Of a stretch of 64,000 nt of DNA, positions 35,201-64,000 are shown piece by piece. Position 1 is the stretch's first letter; every line of letters begins with the position of its first letter. The stretch lies in the NCBI GenBank assembly GCA_905160935.1, contig CAJHZI010000705.1, positions 12,501 to 76,500 of the forward strand, read 5' to 3'. Both the position numbers and the translations under genes were made by a program. The stretch is from Enchytraeus crypticus. Lineage: Eukaryota > Annelida > Clitellata > Enchytraeida > Enchytraeidae. The notes under the pieces were generated by a model that had not been told where the DNA came from, ran no database searches, and saw nothing but the letters and a program-made list of their open reading frames with translations.

Positions 35201-38200
35201 TCACTGAAGGAGACAGCGACATACCGTACATCCTGTGGCCACGGCAGCGGCATCAAAGCAAGCCTTGACCCTCGCTACAAGCCTGTCCAGCTCAGCGTTA
35301 GTCAAGGCTCTTATGTTGTAGATCAGTTCTGCTTCCTCCGGTATGATGTTTGGCGCGGTTCCACCTTTAGATATGATACCTGCAGATATCAGCCAAAAAA
35401 TTTACAATATAATATAGGAGTTAAATAATATATAGCATTATCATAATCGTATAATATTTTGGTTTTTCCTCAGAAAATTTTAACATACAGATAGAACGTT
35501 ACAGAGAGAAAATGCAAAAATATTTGCAAAAAGTCAATATTAAATTAAATTAATAGTAGTACAGGTTTAAGTATTAAAGGAGTAATTATAATTATTGATA
35601 TTTTGATGAAACCAAAACTTTGCAACTATTTCAGAAAATTAAGATCTATAGTTCAATCCTTTGTTCAAAATTGTAGAAGGCAACTGTTTAACAGAAACAA
35701 GGCTGCTTGGAGTCAAAAATTTGTCGAATCTTAAAATCCATCCGTTTTCCCTTTTTAGAATTTGTGCATAGCATTGTTTTCTATGCAGAAAACTGCAGGT
35801 TCAAATTGACACGAGATTAAAATCAGATATAACAAAAACCAATATTTTATATAATTACACTTTCAACCCCAAATCATGACACAAATTGCTTAATATTTTA
35901 AATCATGATACAAATAGAGTTAACATTACTTCATCTGTACCATGACTAATTAATAATTGATAATTATATTACTTTAATCTTAAACGGATAATAGTTAAAC
36001 TGGAAGGGGCTCACCTTACCATAAAATCTTTTCCCCTAAAACTAAATGGTAATTAATCCATCTAACTGAGGAAGACAACGGCAAACCACCTCAGAAGCCA
36101 TACTTTTCCCAAGCTATAGACTACATAGGGTATGGATAAGGCATAGACCTTGTGAAGTGATTAGGTTGTTGATCTAAGCAGTGCTCTTATGGAGTGAGAA
36201 AACAGACTTTGAGAATGAATATGTACCTTGAACCTGCCACTTAGAAGTGCACTGAAGAGACAGAGAGAGAGAGAGAGAGAGAGTTAAACTGGCATTCAAG
36301 ATAAGGTAATGATTACTTAAAACATAAACAAGAGTAAATTTTTATTAATTTCTTAGACATACGAATCTCGTGCGCGCAGACAAACCTACCATGAACTCTA
36401 CAACACGGCTTCATCTGCTGGCGTAGGCACGACACGGCGTTGTAAGCCATCACGGCTGCGTCCAGAGCATTAATGCCACTGTGTGGCTCACACGCCGCAT
36501 GGCTCGATACACCATGGTACAACACAGCAACTCTGCATACAACATTGCGGAATAGTCGAATAAACCACGAATCACGGCATAATGCTCACACAGACTGAAA
36601 TACCATTAATGGTATTTCACAAAACATTTATTTTTGTAGGTATTTCTCCATGTTATTATTTAATAACATGGAGTAATACCTACAAAGTAAATGTTTTCTG
36701 CCATTGAATATAGAAGATACATGGTATTCTTTATTATAAATTGTTATATTTTATTTAATATTAAAAGACTGATTAGGCAGTATTTTCAAAATTGGTAAAT
36801 TAATTAATAGTAACAGCCTAACTAGGTATTATGCTATAATATTGCCTGGCTATATCATACTTACGTGTAACATCAGAATTGATACATTATAACATAACAG
36901 TCTTAAAAAATAACTTGAACAATTGATTTCATCTCATTTTCATCACATAAGGAGCTATAAGTGATGAATATGCCTTGCTCTAAATTGCATAAATTCACGA
37001 TTTAACGGGTGCGATGCTTTCATTGCTTACTATCAGTGCAGCCAATGACGCGACTATTGTGAGGAAGTAGAAATAAAATTGCATTTACACAGAGTCGCAG
37101 AATCAGTTGATATTCGGTATAATGCATTTAGATAAAATACACTATTCAAGCTTTAAATTCAGAACATTCACTGACAAATTAATTATAAATTTTGGCTTCA
37201 CAATTAATGAACCATTAATTTGTCAGCCTCTTTAGGAAAATCAAAAGTTACAATTATTAACAACTTAACTAAAGTCAACATAACTAGCTGATAATTTAAA
37301 TGAGCTTACTAAGACTCTATCACTCACTCTTGCATTGCAGCAAACTGGGCCTCAACGGCAGAGAAGTTACTTGGATGAGACATAAGAGCTGCGTCACATT
37401 CACTGAATGCTCCGGAGTTGATCAGACAAATCTTGCCGCCACCTTGTTCCTCCGCAGGGCATCCAAGTACTGTTACCTGTTCACAATGATAACAACAACG
37501 TCACAGCACTGTCCCTGTTCACAATGATAACAACAACAACACAGCACTGTCACAATGATAACAACAACATCATAGCACTGTCAACTGTTCACAATGATAA
37601 CAACAACATCACAGCACTGTCACCTGTTCACAATATAGCAAATTCACAGTACCATAAACTGTAAATATATTAGCAACAGCATAGTAAATACTGTCAATTG
37701 TTAACAATGACATATCATCTCATAGTACTTAACATCATAGTTCTATTAACAATATAGCAACATCACAGTACTCTGAACCATTTATAAAATAAACACATTT
37801 CAGTACTGTAGCCAGTTACCATATAGCAGCAGAGCAGTATTGTCAAATGTCAACAATATAGAAACATTCCAATACTGTCACATATTAACAATATAGCAAT
37901 ATCATAGCAATATAACAGTATTGTCAACTATTGGCTCTTGGACTTGCCCTGTTTTGATCTCATTTTAGGCCTTTGTATATACTCAGTCGACATCGTGTGG
38001 TACTTCGGAGACAGTTGGTGTACAGATCGCTTGAGACGTCCCTGACACGGCCCTATGGTAAGAAATCTGACATTCAATTCTTAAAGAGTAAGATTCTCAC
38101 TTTTAGCAAACTACAACGTCACCACTTCCAGCATTATCTAATTCCTCATAAAAGTGTGATGATTCATTGTCAAGGTTGAACGATATAGCCAATAGGAAAT

Positions 38201-40010
38201 AAGTAAACAGACACTAGAAGGTGAAGGCCGGACGCAGTTTGTTGACACACAAATGCTGTTTTTGCATTGTCGTTCCTAGCAGTTTGATCTTAAGAGCACA
38301 CAATAATCGTTTTCAATGTGTTCCTTTCTTATTTGAAGATAGGAAAAAATAAAATTCTTTGCAGCCATATGTAATCATCAGCTTCTACTGGGTAAATATC
38401 AATATAAATGTCAATTTAAGAAACATTTCATAATTTTTCCTGTATATATGATTGTGTTTAATGCATTTTTTATCAACAAACGACTGTCAGCTGTAGCGTC
38501 GTGTAACATACTGACTATTATGCCCGATATACAATTGAATATAACATACCTGACCAATCGGTAGATCACAATTCTGTACTCCCAGCATTACCTAATATAC
38601 GATTGAACGTAACATACCTGACCAATCGGTAGATCACAATTCTGTAAGGCAGCCTGGACCCCTAACCCCGCCCCTACACCCACCTCAGCAATCAGGTTGT
38701 GTCCACAGGCATGACCTATCTCCGGCAGGGCATCGTACTCACACAGGACCGCTACGTTAGGCTTCACTGCACTGTCACGATGATATCTGCACAGTCAATA
38801 AGAACAAGTCAAGCAGGGCATCGTACTCACACAGCACCGCTATGTTAGGCTTCACCGCACCGTCATGATGATATCTGCAATAAGAACAAGTCAAGCTGTG
38901 AAGAAGTATAACATGCATATTGACCGCAGGATAGGATCTACCAGTCAGCCGAATTTTACAGCTAGTTGTAAGATCTAGTAGATATTCGTTTCAACAGCAA
39001 CTAGTAATACAGGCAAGAGTCAAGTGTAAAAGCTAAGGTTAACGTCAGTTTCCTCACTCGAAAGCAATGTCAGTGACGGGCAAGCCCAGGATTTGAACCC
39101 CGCACCTATTGATCCGCGGTCAGGTATCTTACCGAATTTGCCACTGGCTCCAGCCATGTTGTTTAAATGATAGTTGAACTAGAGCGAAAAATGCTAAGAA
39201 GAAGAGTGAAGTGATTGAAACCTCCATACATCACACGATCTTAATTCAATCAATCGTTTCAAACAGCATCAGCCGCATGTTAGCAGCATGGAAGCCGCAT
39301 ATGGTAAATACGAACAGTTCATGCAATCATTAATGAGGATATGTCGCTTTAAAGTAGCAACATTAACCACAGTGAAATTATCAATAACAGACACAGAAAT
39401 TTTGAGTAATATACAGGGCTATTGCAGTAACAAACATTATCAAGAAAAGTGCTTGAATATTTTTCTAATTAAAATAAAGCAATAAATGATTTAGACTTGA
39501 TCTCCTCACTTCAAAAAATATATGTAGACAAGAAAAGAGCATATATATAATTACAATAGTAAACAATACATAGAAAATTATATAAATAAAAAGTTAACCA
39601 AAAATGAATTAATAGATATTAGACAGAAGTCTTAGGAGCAAACAGAAAGAATATATCGCAAATATGTCATTAAATTTATCTTTAAACCTGCTAAAATCTA
39701 CTAGTTTACATTTAAGGTTGTGATTAATTGATAAATATTACCTGGCACGGAATGCAGTTTCTAAGTGAAAGCTTCTATCGACACAGAAACCACGTCTTTC
39801 CAGAAAGTCCGTCAATAATTTATGGGCTTTGTGTTCCTTGAATGAAAGCTCCGGATTCTTCCATAGCTCTTGGCTTAACTCATTCAGCTCAGAAGCTGCC
39901 TTATCTATAGCGGAGCTTGCGGCTTCCTTTAACCGCTGGACCTCCTCCGGGCTGATGTTGAAAGTACTGTTCTTCATTGCTGACGGAACAACTTTATCCA
40001 GCTGATTCAT
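32046..40010 (-). CDS. PM20D2: Peptidase M20 domain-containing protein 2-like dipeptidase, complete 7-exon gene (426 aa)
   Basis: Exons on the minus strand: 39742-40010, 38618-38786, 37328-37476, 36390-36532, 35225-35379, 33425-33665, 32046-32200. They total 1281 nt with consistent phases. The length is close to human PM20D2 (436 aa). Metallopeptidase M20 motifs are intact: [16 protein letters not shown] (105-120, with Asp108, Cys117 and His119), [11 protein letters not shown] (151-161, catalytic and ligand Glu155/156), HPSN (His180) and [11 protein letters not shown] near the C-terminus. The dimerisation lid contains [19 protein letters not shown]. Known members are cytosolic and hydrolyse beta-alanyl-lysine and related dipeptides, clearing side products of carnosine-type synthesis. 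The substrate here is inferred from the family. The gene is divergent from CNNM. Exons 2 and 3 carry duplicated splice-junction sequence in their flanks. Confidence 0.95.
32455..32540 (+). repeat. 18-bp minisatellite in PM20D2 intron 6
   Basis: Unit AACACTAGACAACAAGGT, about 4-5 units. Confidence 0.8.
32650..32835 (+). mobile_element. LINE ORF2 C-terminal scrap
   Basis: The plus strand reads [20 protein letters not shown], the GRPRxRWxD motif that ends many LINE proteins. Diverged. In PM20D2 intron 6. Confidence 0.4.
33425..33665 (-). CDS. PM20D2: PM20D2 coding exon 6
   Basis: Residues 296-375 plus 1 nt. [20 protein letters not shown] and [20 protein letters not shown] carry the family's GSTDFGNVS motif and the last metal-ligand region. 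The acceptor is CATTCGCAG|GT and the donor GCTG|GTACGT. Confidence 0.94.
34117..34250 (+). repeat. 34-bp minisatellite in PM20D2 intron 5
   Basis: Unit AACATGGCCGTTAACAAATA, GTTAAAGCTCCGTA; 4 units with few differences, so young. Confidence 0.9.
34805..35060 (-). mobile_element. LINE 3' end of the GGACCTGCC family
   Basis: Same block as at 22183-22400: AGTGCACTGCCTACTGGCAG, GTCCACAAATGAGTG and ATCTCGGCCTGCC. It lies in PM20D2 intron 5, in the same orientation as the host gene. Confidence 0.65.
35225..35379 (-). CDS. PM20D2: PM20D2 coding exon 5
   Basis: Residues 244-295. [20 protein letters not shown] followed by YNIRA matches human [24 protein letters not shown]. The acceptor is ATCTGCAG|GT and the donor TGTACG|GTATGT. 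Confidence 0.94.
36055..36285 (+). mobile_element. SINE B with (GA)n tail in PM20D2 intron 4
   Basis: GGCAAACCACCTCAGAAGCC, TTTCCCAAGCTATAGACTAC, CTTGAACCTGCCACTTAGAA, GTGCACTGAAGAGAC, then (GA)n. The tail composition links it to the LINE ends. Confidence 0.8.
36390..36532 (-). CDS. PM20D2: PM20D2 coding exon 4: dimerisation (lid) domain
   Basis: Residues 196-243 plus 1 nt. It reads [19 protein letters not shown] and [20 protein letters not shown], matching human GKASHSASYPWEGLNALDAA. The acceptor is ATGCAG|A and the donor CATG|GTAGGT. Confidence 0.94.
36624..36702. repeat. About 36-bp imperfect fold-back
   Basis: ACATTTATTTTTGTAGGTAT, CTCCATGTTATTA pairs with TAATAACATGGAG, ATACCTACAAAGTAAATGT. 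In PM20D2 intron 3. Confidence 0.85.
37328..37476 (-). CDS. PM20D2: PM20D2 coding exon 3: catalytic Glu motif
   Basis: Residues 147-195 plus 2 nt. It carries [15 protein letters not shown] and ALMSHPSN. The acceptor is GTGAACAG|GT and the donor CAAGA|GTGAGT. The acceptor and the preceding 20 nt are repeated several times in the upstream intron. Confidence 0.94.
37477..37940 (-). repeat. Minisatellite containing copies of the PM20D2 exon 3 acceptor
   Basis: On the minus strand each clear unit contains GTTATCATTGTGAACAG, the same sequence as the real exon 3 acceptor, followed by GGACAGTGCTGTGA or GTGACAGTGC. About 5 clear copies at 37477-37635, then degraded ones to about 37940. The decoy acceptors lie upstream of the real one. 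Confidence 0.85.
38529..38646 (-). repeat. 68-bp tandem duplication over the PM20D2 exon 2 donor
   Basis: ATAACATACCTGACCAATCG, GTAGATCACAATTCTGTA occurs at 38540-38579 and 38608-38646. The right copy is the real exon end with its donor (38616-38617). The left copy has a decoy donor at 38548-38549. Confidence 0.9.
38618..38786 (-). CDS. PM20D2: PM20D2 coding exon 2: first metal-binding motif
   Basis: Residues 90-146. It carries [20 protein letters not shown]. The acceptor is CTGTGCAG|A and the donor GGTCAG|GTATGT. Both ends are present in a second diverged copy nearby: an 88-bp duplication on the acceptor side and a 68-bp duplication on the donor side. Decoy splice sites therefore flank the exon. 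Confidence 0.95.
38725..38895 (-). repeat. 88-bp tandem duplication over the PM20D2 exon 2 acceptor
   Basis: GCAGGGCATCGTACTCACAC to ATGATATCTGCA...AAGAACAAGTCAAG occurs at 38725-38812 and 38813-38895. The left copy is real exon plus acceptor. The right copy is a diverged partial exon with a decoy acceptor (decoy exon start 38874) but no donor. Confidence 0.9.
39022..39155 (-). mobile_element. SINE C in PM20D2 intron 1
   Basis: Minus strand: GAGCCAGTGGCAAATTCGGT, GGGGTTCAAATCCTGGGC, CACTGACATTGC. Confidence 0.8.
39742..40010 (-). CDS. PM20D2: PM20D2 coding exon 1
   Basis: Residues 1-89 plus 2 nt. [20 protein letters not shown] and then [16 protein letters not shown] align with the N-terminus of PM20D2 (IDEAAERLGALSRAIWSQPE). 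The donor is CCAG|GTAATA. The upstream frame is open for at least 45 nt, so the Met start rests on its position relative to the family. Confidence 0.92.
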
Positions 40011-43000
40011 TGTAATCCCTGTCGAGTAGAATTTTATTTGACAATATTTACTATCAAGTTTACAGTTTCTTTCAAATCTGCTGATGTTGCTAACGACTGC
40101 AGAAATGTAGCACCTACTCCAGTATTTAAGAATTGTTTGAGATTGACACCAGGTAATTAAAGACCTGCAAGTTAAATGATATCATAAATGTGAAGAATAG
40201 GTAGAGTCACTAATTGAATTAAAGTACATACTTTAGTCAAATCATCATCCATAATGATGTCCATTATTCTTAATACCAAAGATTTAAATTGTTAAGCAGG
40301 CTATAATACATAAATGAATTTTTTAAATTCTGTTTTTGTCAAGATTTTATTCTGAGATCATTCCCCTGAGAATTGCATCAAGGAAGTTCATTTCATCTAA
40401 AGCTAGGCCATTTTGTTGTTGTGTATTGGATTTCACAAATTCTGTATAAATAGAGTAATATTTAGAGATGAGACAAGAATTGACTCTAAATTTAAAAGGA
40501 TCTCTATGAGAAAGTCGAGAGCGTGTCACGAAGTAAAATCCTAACCCCTACTCAGAAACACATATATTGAAGAGTGAGTCCTATTGAGACACTCTTAGCT
40601 TAGACCTCACTTACTAACAAAATTCAAATCATTCCAACGCTAATTGGAAAATAAGTGAACATTGTACAAAAACAAAGACGAGCCTTTCAGTTTAATGGCA
40701 AACAATCGCAAGCGCAACTTACATGAATAATCGAATTTCACCTTGAAGAGGCTTGAAGTATTAGACAGATTACAAACTAAAGCTCAATGCACTACATTTA
40801 GAAAATTATCATAAATTGTATAATAAATAACGATCATATGCGCATTTCATTTATTTCCTATTTTAAGACATCCATTAAGTAACGTCACTGCAATAAACTT
40901 AAAAATCAAACTTAAAAATCTATTACGCTTAATCGGTATCTATTATATAAAACTACAACCTTAATCGTAGATCTTACCCGATTATACCAGAGAAGGAAGT
41001 GTAAGAAAATACGCATTTAAATTTAAATTATAAAAATGTCATTGTTTAATTGCACGGTGTTTACAAAATTATGACAACAATAGATTTGTAAATCTGGTTA
41101 CCAGGTAAGCTTATTACAAATATTTAAAACTTGTAGTAAAATTCAACATATTTATCTTAGGCACTTAATTTAAGGATTTACCAGAATTTATCAAAACTGC
41201 TACCATTTTTCGATATTCAAATCCTTCTTCAAACTTAGGTAGTAGGAACAAGTGAAGAATGTCAAGGGCTTATTTCAGTCCCCAATCATACATGATTACA
41301 ACATCCAGCTTGTTTTTACATCTATTCACCGACACCGCATTCGAAATCTCCTCACTCAAAGAGTTCTACATATCAATCGCCCTTTGAGAAAAAGAAACTT
41401 CCTAAGTCTGCCCTTACCCTAGGCTTAAACAACTTATAGCTATGACTTCCTTAAACCATTATTGGAGAATTTTTTTTAAAAATCTGTTGCTCTTGGTAAG
41501 CCCATGCACTATTTTATAAACCTTTATAAGATCACCTCTAATTCTCTTGGTTTCTATGGTTGTCAGTTGAATTGCTCTTAGCCTCTTCTCACACCTTAAT
41601 GCTTTGAATCCTCTAATAGTTCTTAATGCTCTTAATTCTTTGCACTGCTTTAATAAGTTCAATATCCTTCCAGTAGTGTGCATGGTCTCCACACTGACAT
41701 ATAATACTCCAGATGAGGTCGATTCAAAGACTTATACAACCTTAAAACAATGCCTCTATCTCTACTTTTGAGTGTTCTCTTTATTAGTCTTAAGGCCTTA
41801 CAATTATGATGCTTTTATGGTGACGTACATGATCATAAAAGAGGAGCATTGTGAGAAATTCTAATTGCACATACATGTAGTTATATACATAACATATACA
41901 CATAATTACACTAAAATGTTACATAATTATACAGAGTTATACAATAATGAATATAATATCGCACAATACAGATTGTATTACACTTTAGCAGGTTCAAAAT
42001 TTAAACAAAATTAACCTCCTTCTCCGTCTTTAAACCATTTATCCTTACAATTATTAACTTTGAAAGCAATGGCAATTTTTAATACACATTAATGTAGAAC
42101 ACGCCAAATTGTGTATAATTATAGGCCTATTTATTACTGCATAACCATCGATAATTATAGTATAATTATGTGTAAGTATAGTATAAATACACATAATTTG
42201 CATTTCTCATATCTCTCCTTATTTTTGATTTTGTACAATAATACTTAACTACAGCCTGTGCTAATGGTTAATTTCGTTAAATTCCAACCTAATTTCTGCA
42301 GCGAAATTTTCTCTTAAGATTGTTAAAACACGTCATCTCACTAATATATTAGAATAGGCAATTATTAGTGTATGGATATGATAAGGTAGGTAGGTATTCA
42401 AGAATTTATAAAAATGACAAATTTGCATTTTTGGTCTGAAAAGGCCTATTGCTCGATATATAATGGCTTCGTGATTAATCGGTACGGATCGATTGATCAG
42501 CTGATCTTGTGTATTGATTGATTTTCTAAAGTAGTACGAATTGTTAGTGTGTTGCGAAATAGCTGTCTGTTGAAGCATCAGTTATTGAAATATAAATTAA
42601 ATTTGAGAAATAAAGTAATACATTAATTTACGAGATTTTAGCTGTAGGCCTACAATTTTAACTGTAGAGGTGCAGTAGATGCCTATATTTTTCCATTGCT
42701 ATTCATGATTGTTAATGCAATGCTCTTCGAGCACTTTTATGCATATGATTAAGTAGCATTTGCAGCTTACCGGTATGTTTAATATAATTATGAAAGGTAA
42801 AACTATCGCTAAAATCTGTTTTTTCTGGTGAATGGAACACCGGAGAAGTTAAAAAGAATAGCATTGATATGAAAAAATTATTGTGTATTGCACAGGTGTG
42901 TTGAAAATTTGTAAATTCTGTATCTTTGCCTGATCATTATAATTATGAGCCTGTCTCGTGGATGTTATGCTTTTCTACGAAGGCAAATCTAGTGCTTTCT

Positions 43001-43066
43001 TTATACAAATAAATAAAGACTACAAGTTACCATATCGGACGTTTTTTAGAGAAGACACCATTAGTG
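40011..43066. other. Divergent intergenic region between PM20D2 and CNNM
   Basis: Apart from the dead LINE at 41200-41835, this is AT-rich sequence with no recognised exon. It must hold both promoters and 5'UTRs. No convincing TATA box or CpG-rich block was seen. Confidence 0.6.
41200..41835 (-). mobile_element. Broken LINE 3' end (CR1/Jockey-like RT C-terminus)
   Basis: On the minus strand, pieces read RPHLEYYMSVW, LRALRTIRGFKALRCEKRLR, AIQLTTIETKRIRGDLIKVY and KIVHGLTKSNRF. Then come FSQRAIDM-like and AVSVNRCKNKLDVV segments. This is the standard end of a CR1/L2-type ORF2 (ERLKALNLTTLETRRERGDLI... SVNSFKNRLD). Several frame breaks; the copy is old. Lies between PM20D2 and CNNM. Confidence 0.75.
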
Positions 43067-63637
<20,571 letters not shown>

Positions 63638-64000
63638 GGATGACAATGAAGATTTTGTAGATTTAGTGTTTGTTTCGTGGCACATGATATTTCTTTAATC
63701 TGATAAGATTTGACTAACGCTGATTACTAACCATCACCGAATTTTATTGGTTGCACAAGGTTGGTAAGTATTAAAATTTAAGAAATTTGTTATTGAGAAC
63801 TAATTGAACTGGACTATGCTAGTTTGGCCTACAGTTTATTTCAGTTCTTTATAAGAGGACGCTGTATATTTTGCACACTGGTTATATTTCTTCTAATGTG
63901 CATATTGTAGATAATGTTTAATTTTGGGATATGATTATGGCATTCATTTTCAACTCTGCTGCACGAGAAATTCTTTGCAAATAACTTGTTAATAATAGTG
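63638..64000 (+). other. CNNM 3'UTR / downstream
   Basis: AT-rich, no AATAAA seen before the window end, so the transcript end is probably further right. Confidence 0.5.

Overview
The window is nuclear DNA of an animal, most likely a marine invertebrate. It is AT-rich, has long GT-AG introns, and is crowded with SINEs, 5'-truncated LINEs, microsatellites and minisatellites. The phylum cannot be fixed from sequence alone. No rRNA, genuine tRNA gene, CRISPR array, LTR element, Polinton or other virus-like element was recognised.

Two host genes can be modelled exon by exon with consistent splice phases. On the minus strand, positions 40010 down to 32046 hold a complete 7-exon M20-family dipeptidase (PM20D2 type, 426 aa). 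On the plus strand, positions 43067 to 63637 hold a complete 7-exon CNNM/ACDP magnesium-transport protein (822 aa: signal peptide, DUF21 membrane domain, CBS pair, cyclic-nucleotide-binding-like domain). The two are head to head, about 3 kb apart. Two less certain minus-strand coding units lie to the left. One is a secreted Cys-rich, prohormone-like protein (25876 to 23399). The other is a Ser-rich terminal exon (10795 to 9768) that I do not recognise.

Layout: 1-9700 holds SINEs, a 29-bp minisatellite and a 5'-truncated CR1/L2-like LINE. 9768-10795 is the Ser-rich exon. 11000-23000 is repeat-rich, with a cluster of serially inserted LINE 3' ends joined by (TTA)n tracts. 23400-25900 is the Cys-rich gene. 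26000-32000 is AT-rich, with minisatellites and LINE scraps. 32046-40010 is PM20D2. 40011-43066 is the divergent intergenic region. 43067-63637 is CNNM, whose introns carry most of the SINEs, a mariner-like MITE, (TA)n tracts and many minisatellites.

The most unusual feature is that tandem arrays in these genes repeatedly start at, and sometimes include, exon-intron junctions. The CNNM exon-5 donor is copied about 14 times downstream in a 31-bp array. The exon-6 donor is copied about 4 times in units of roughly 104-128 bp. The exon-4 donor and acceptor, the exon-3 donor, the PM20D2 exon-3 acceptor and both edges of PM20D2 exon 2 are also duplicated or abutted by arrays. The stop codon of the Cys-rich gene lies in the first unit of another minisatellite. 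This leaves many decoy splice sites beside real exons and suggests a recurrent process that seeds tandem repeats at splice junctions.
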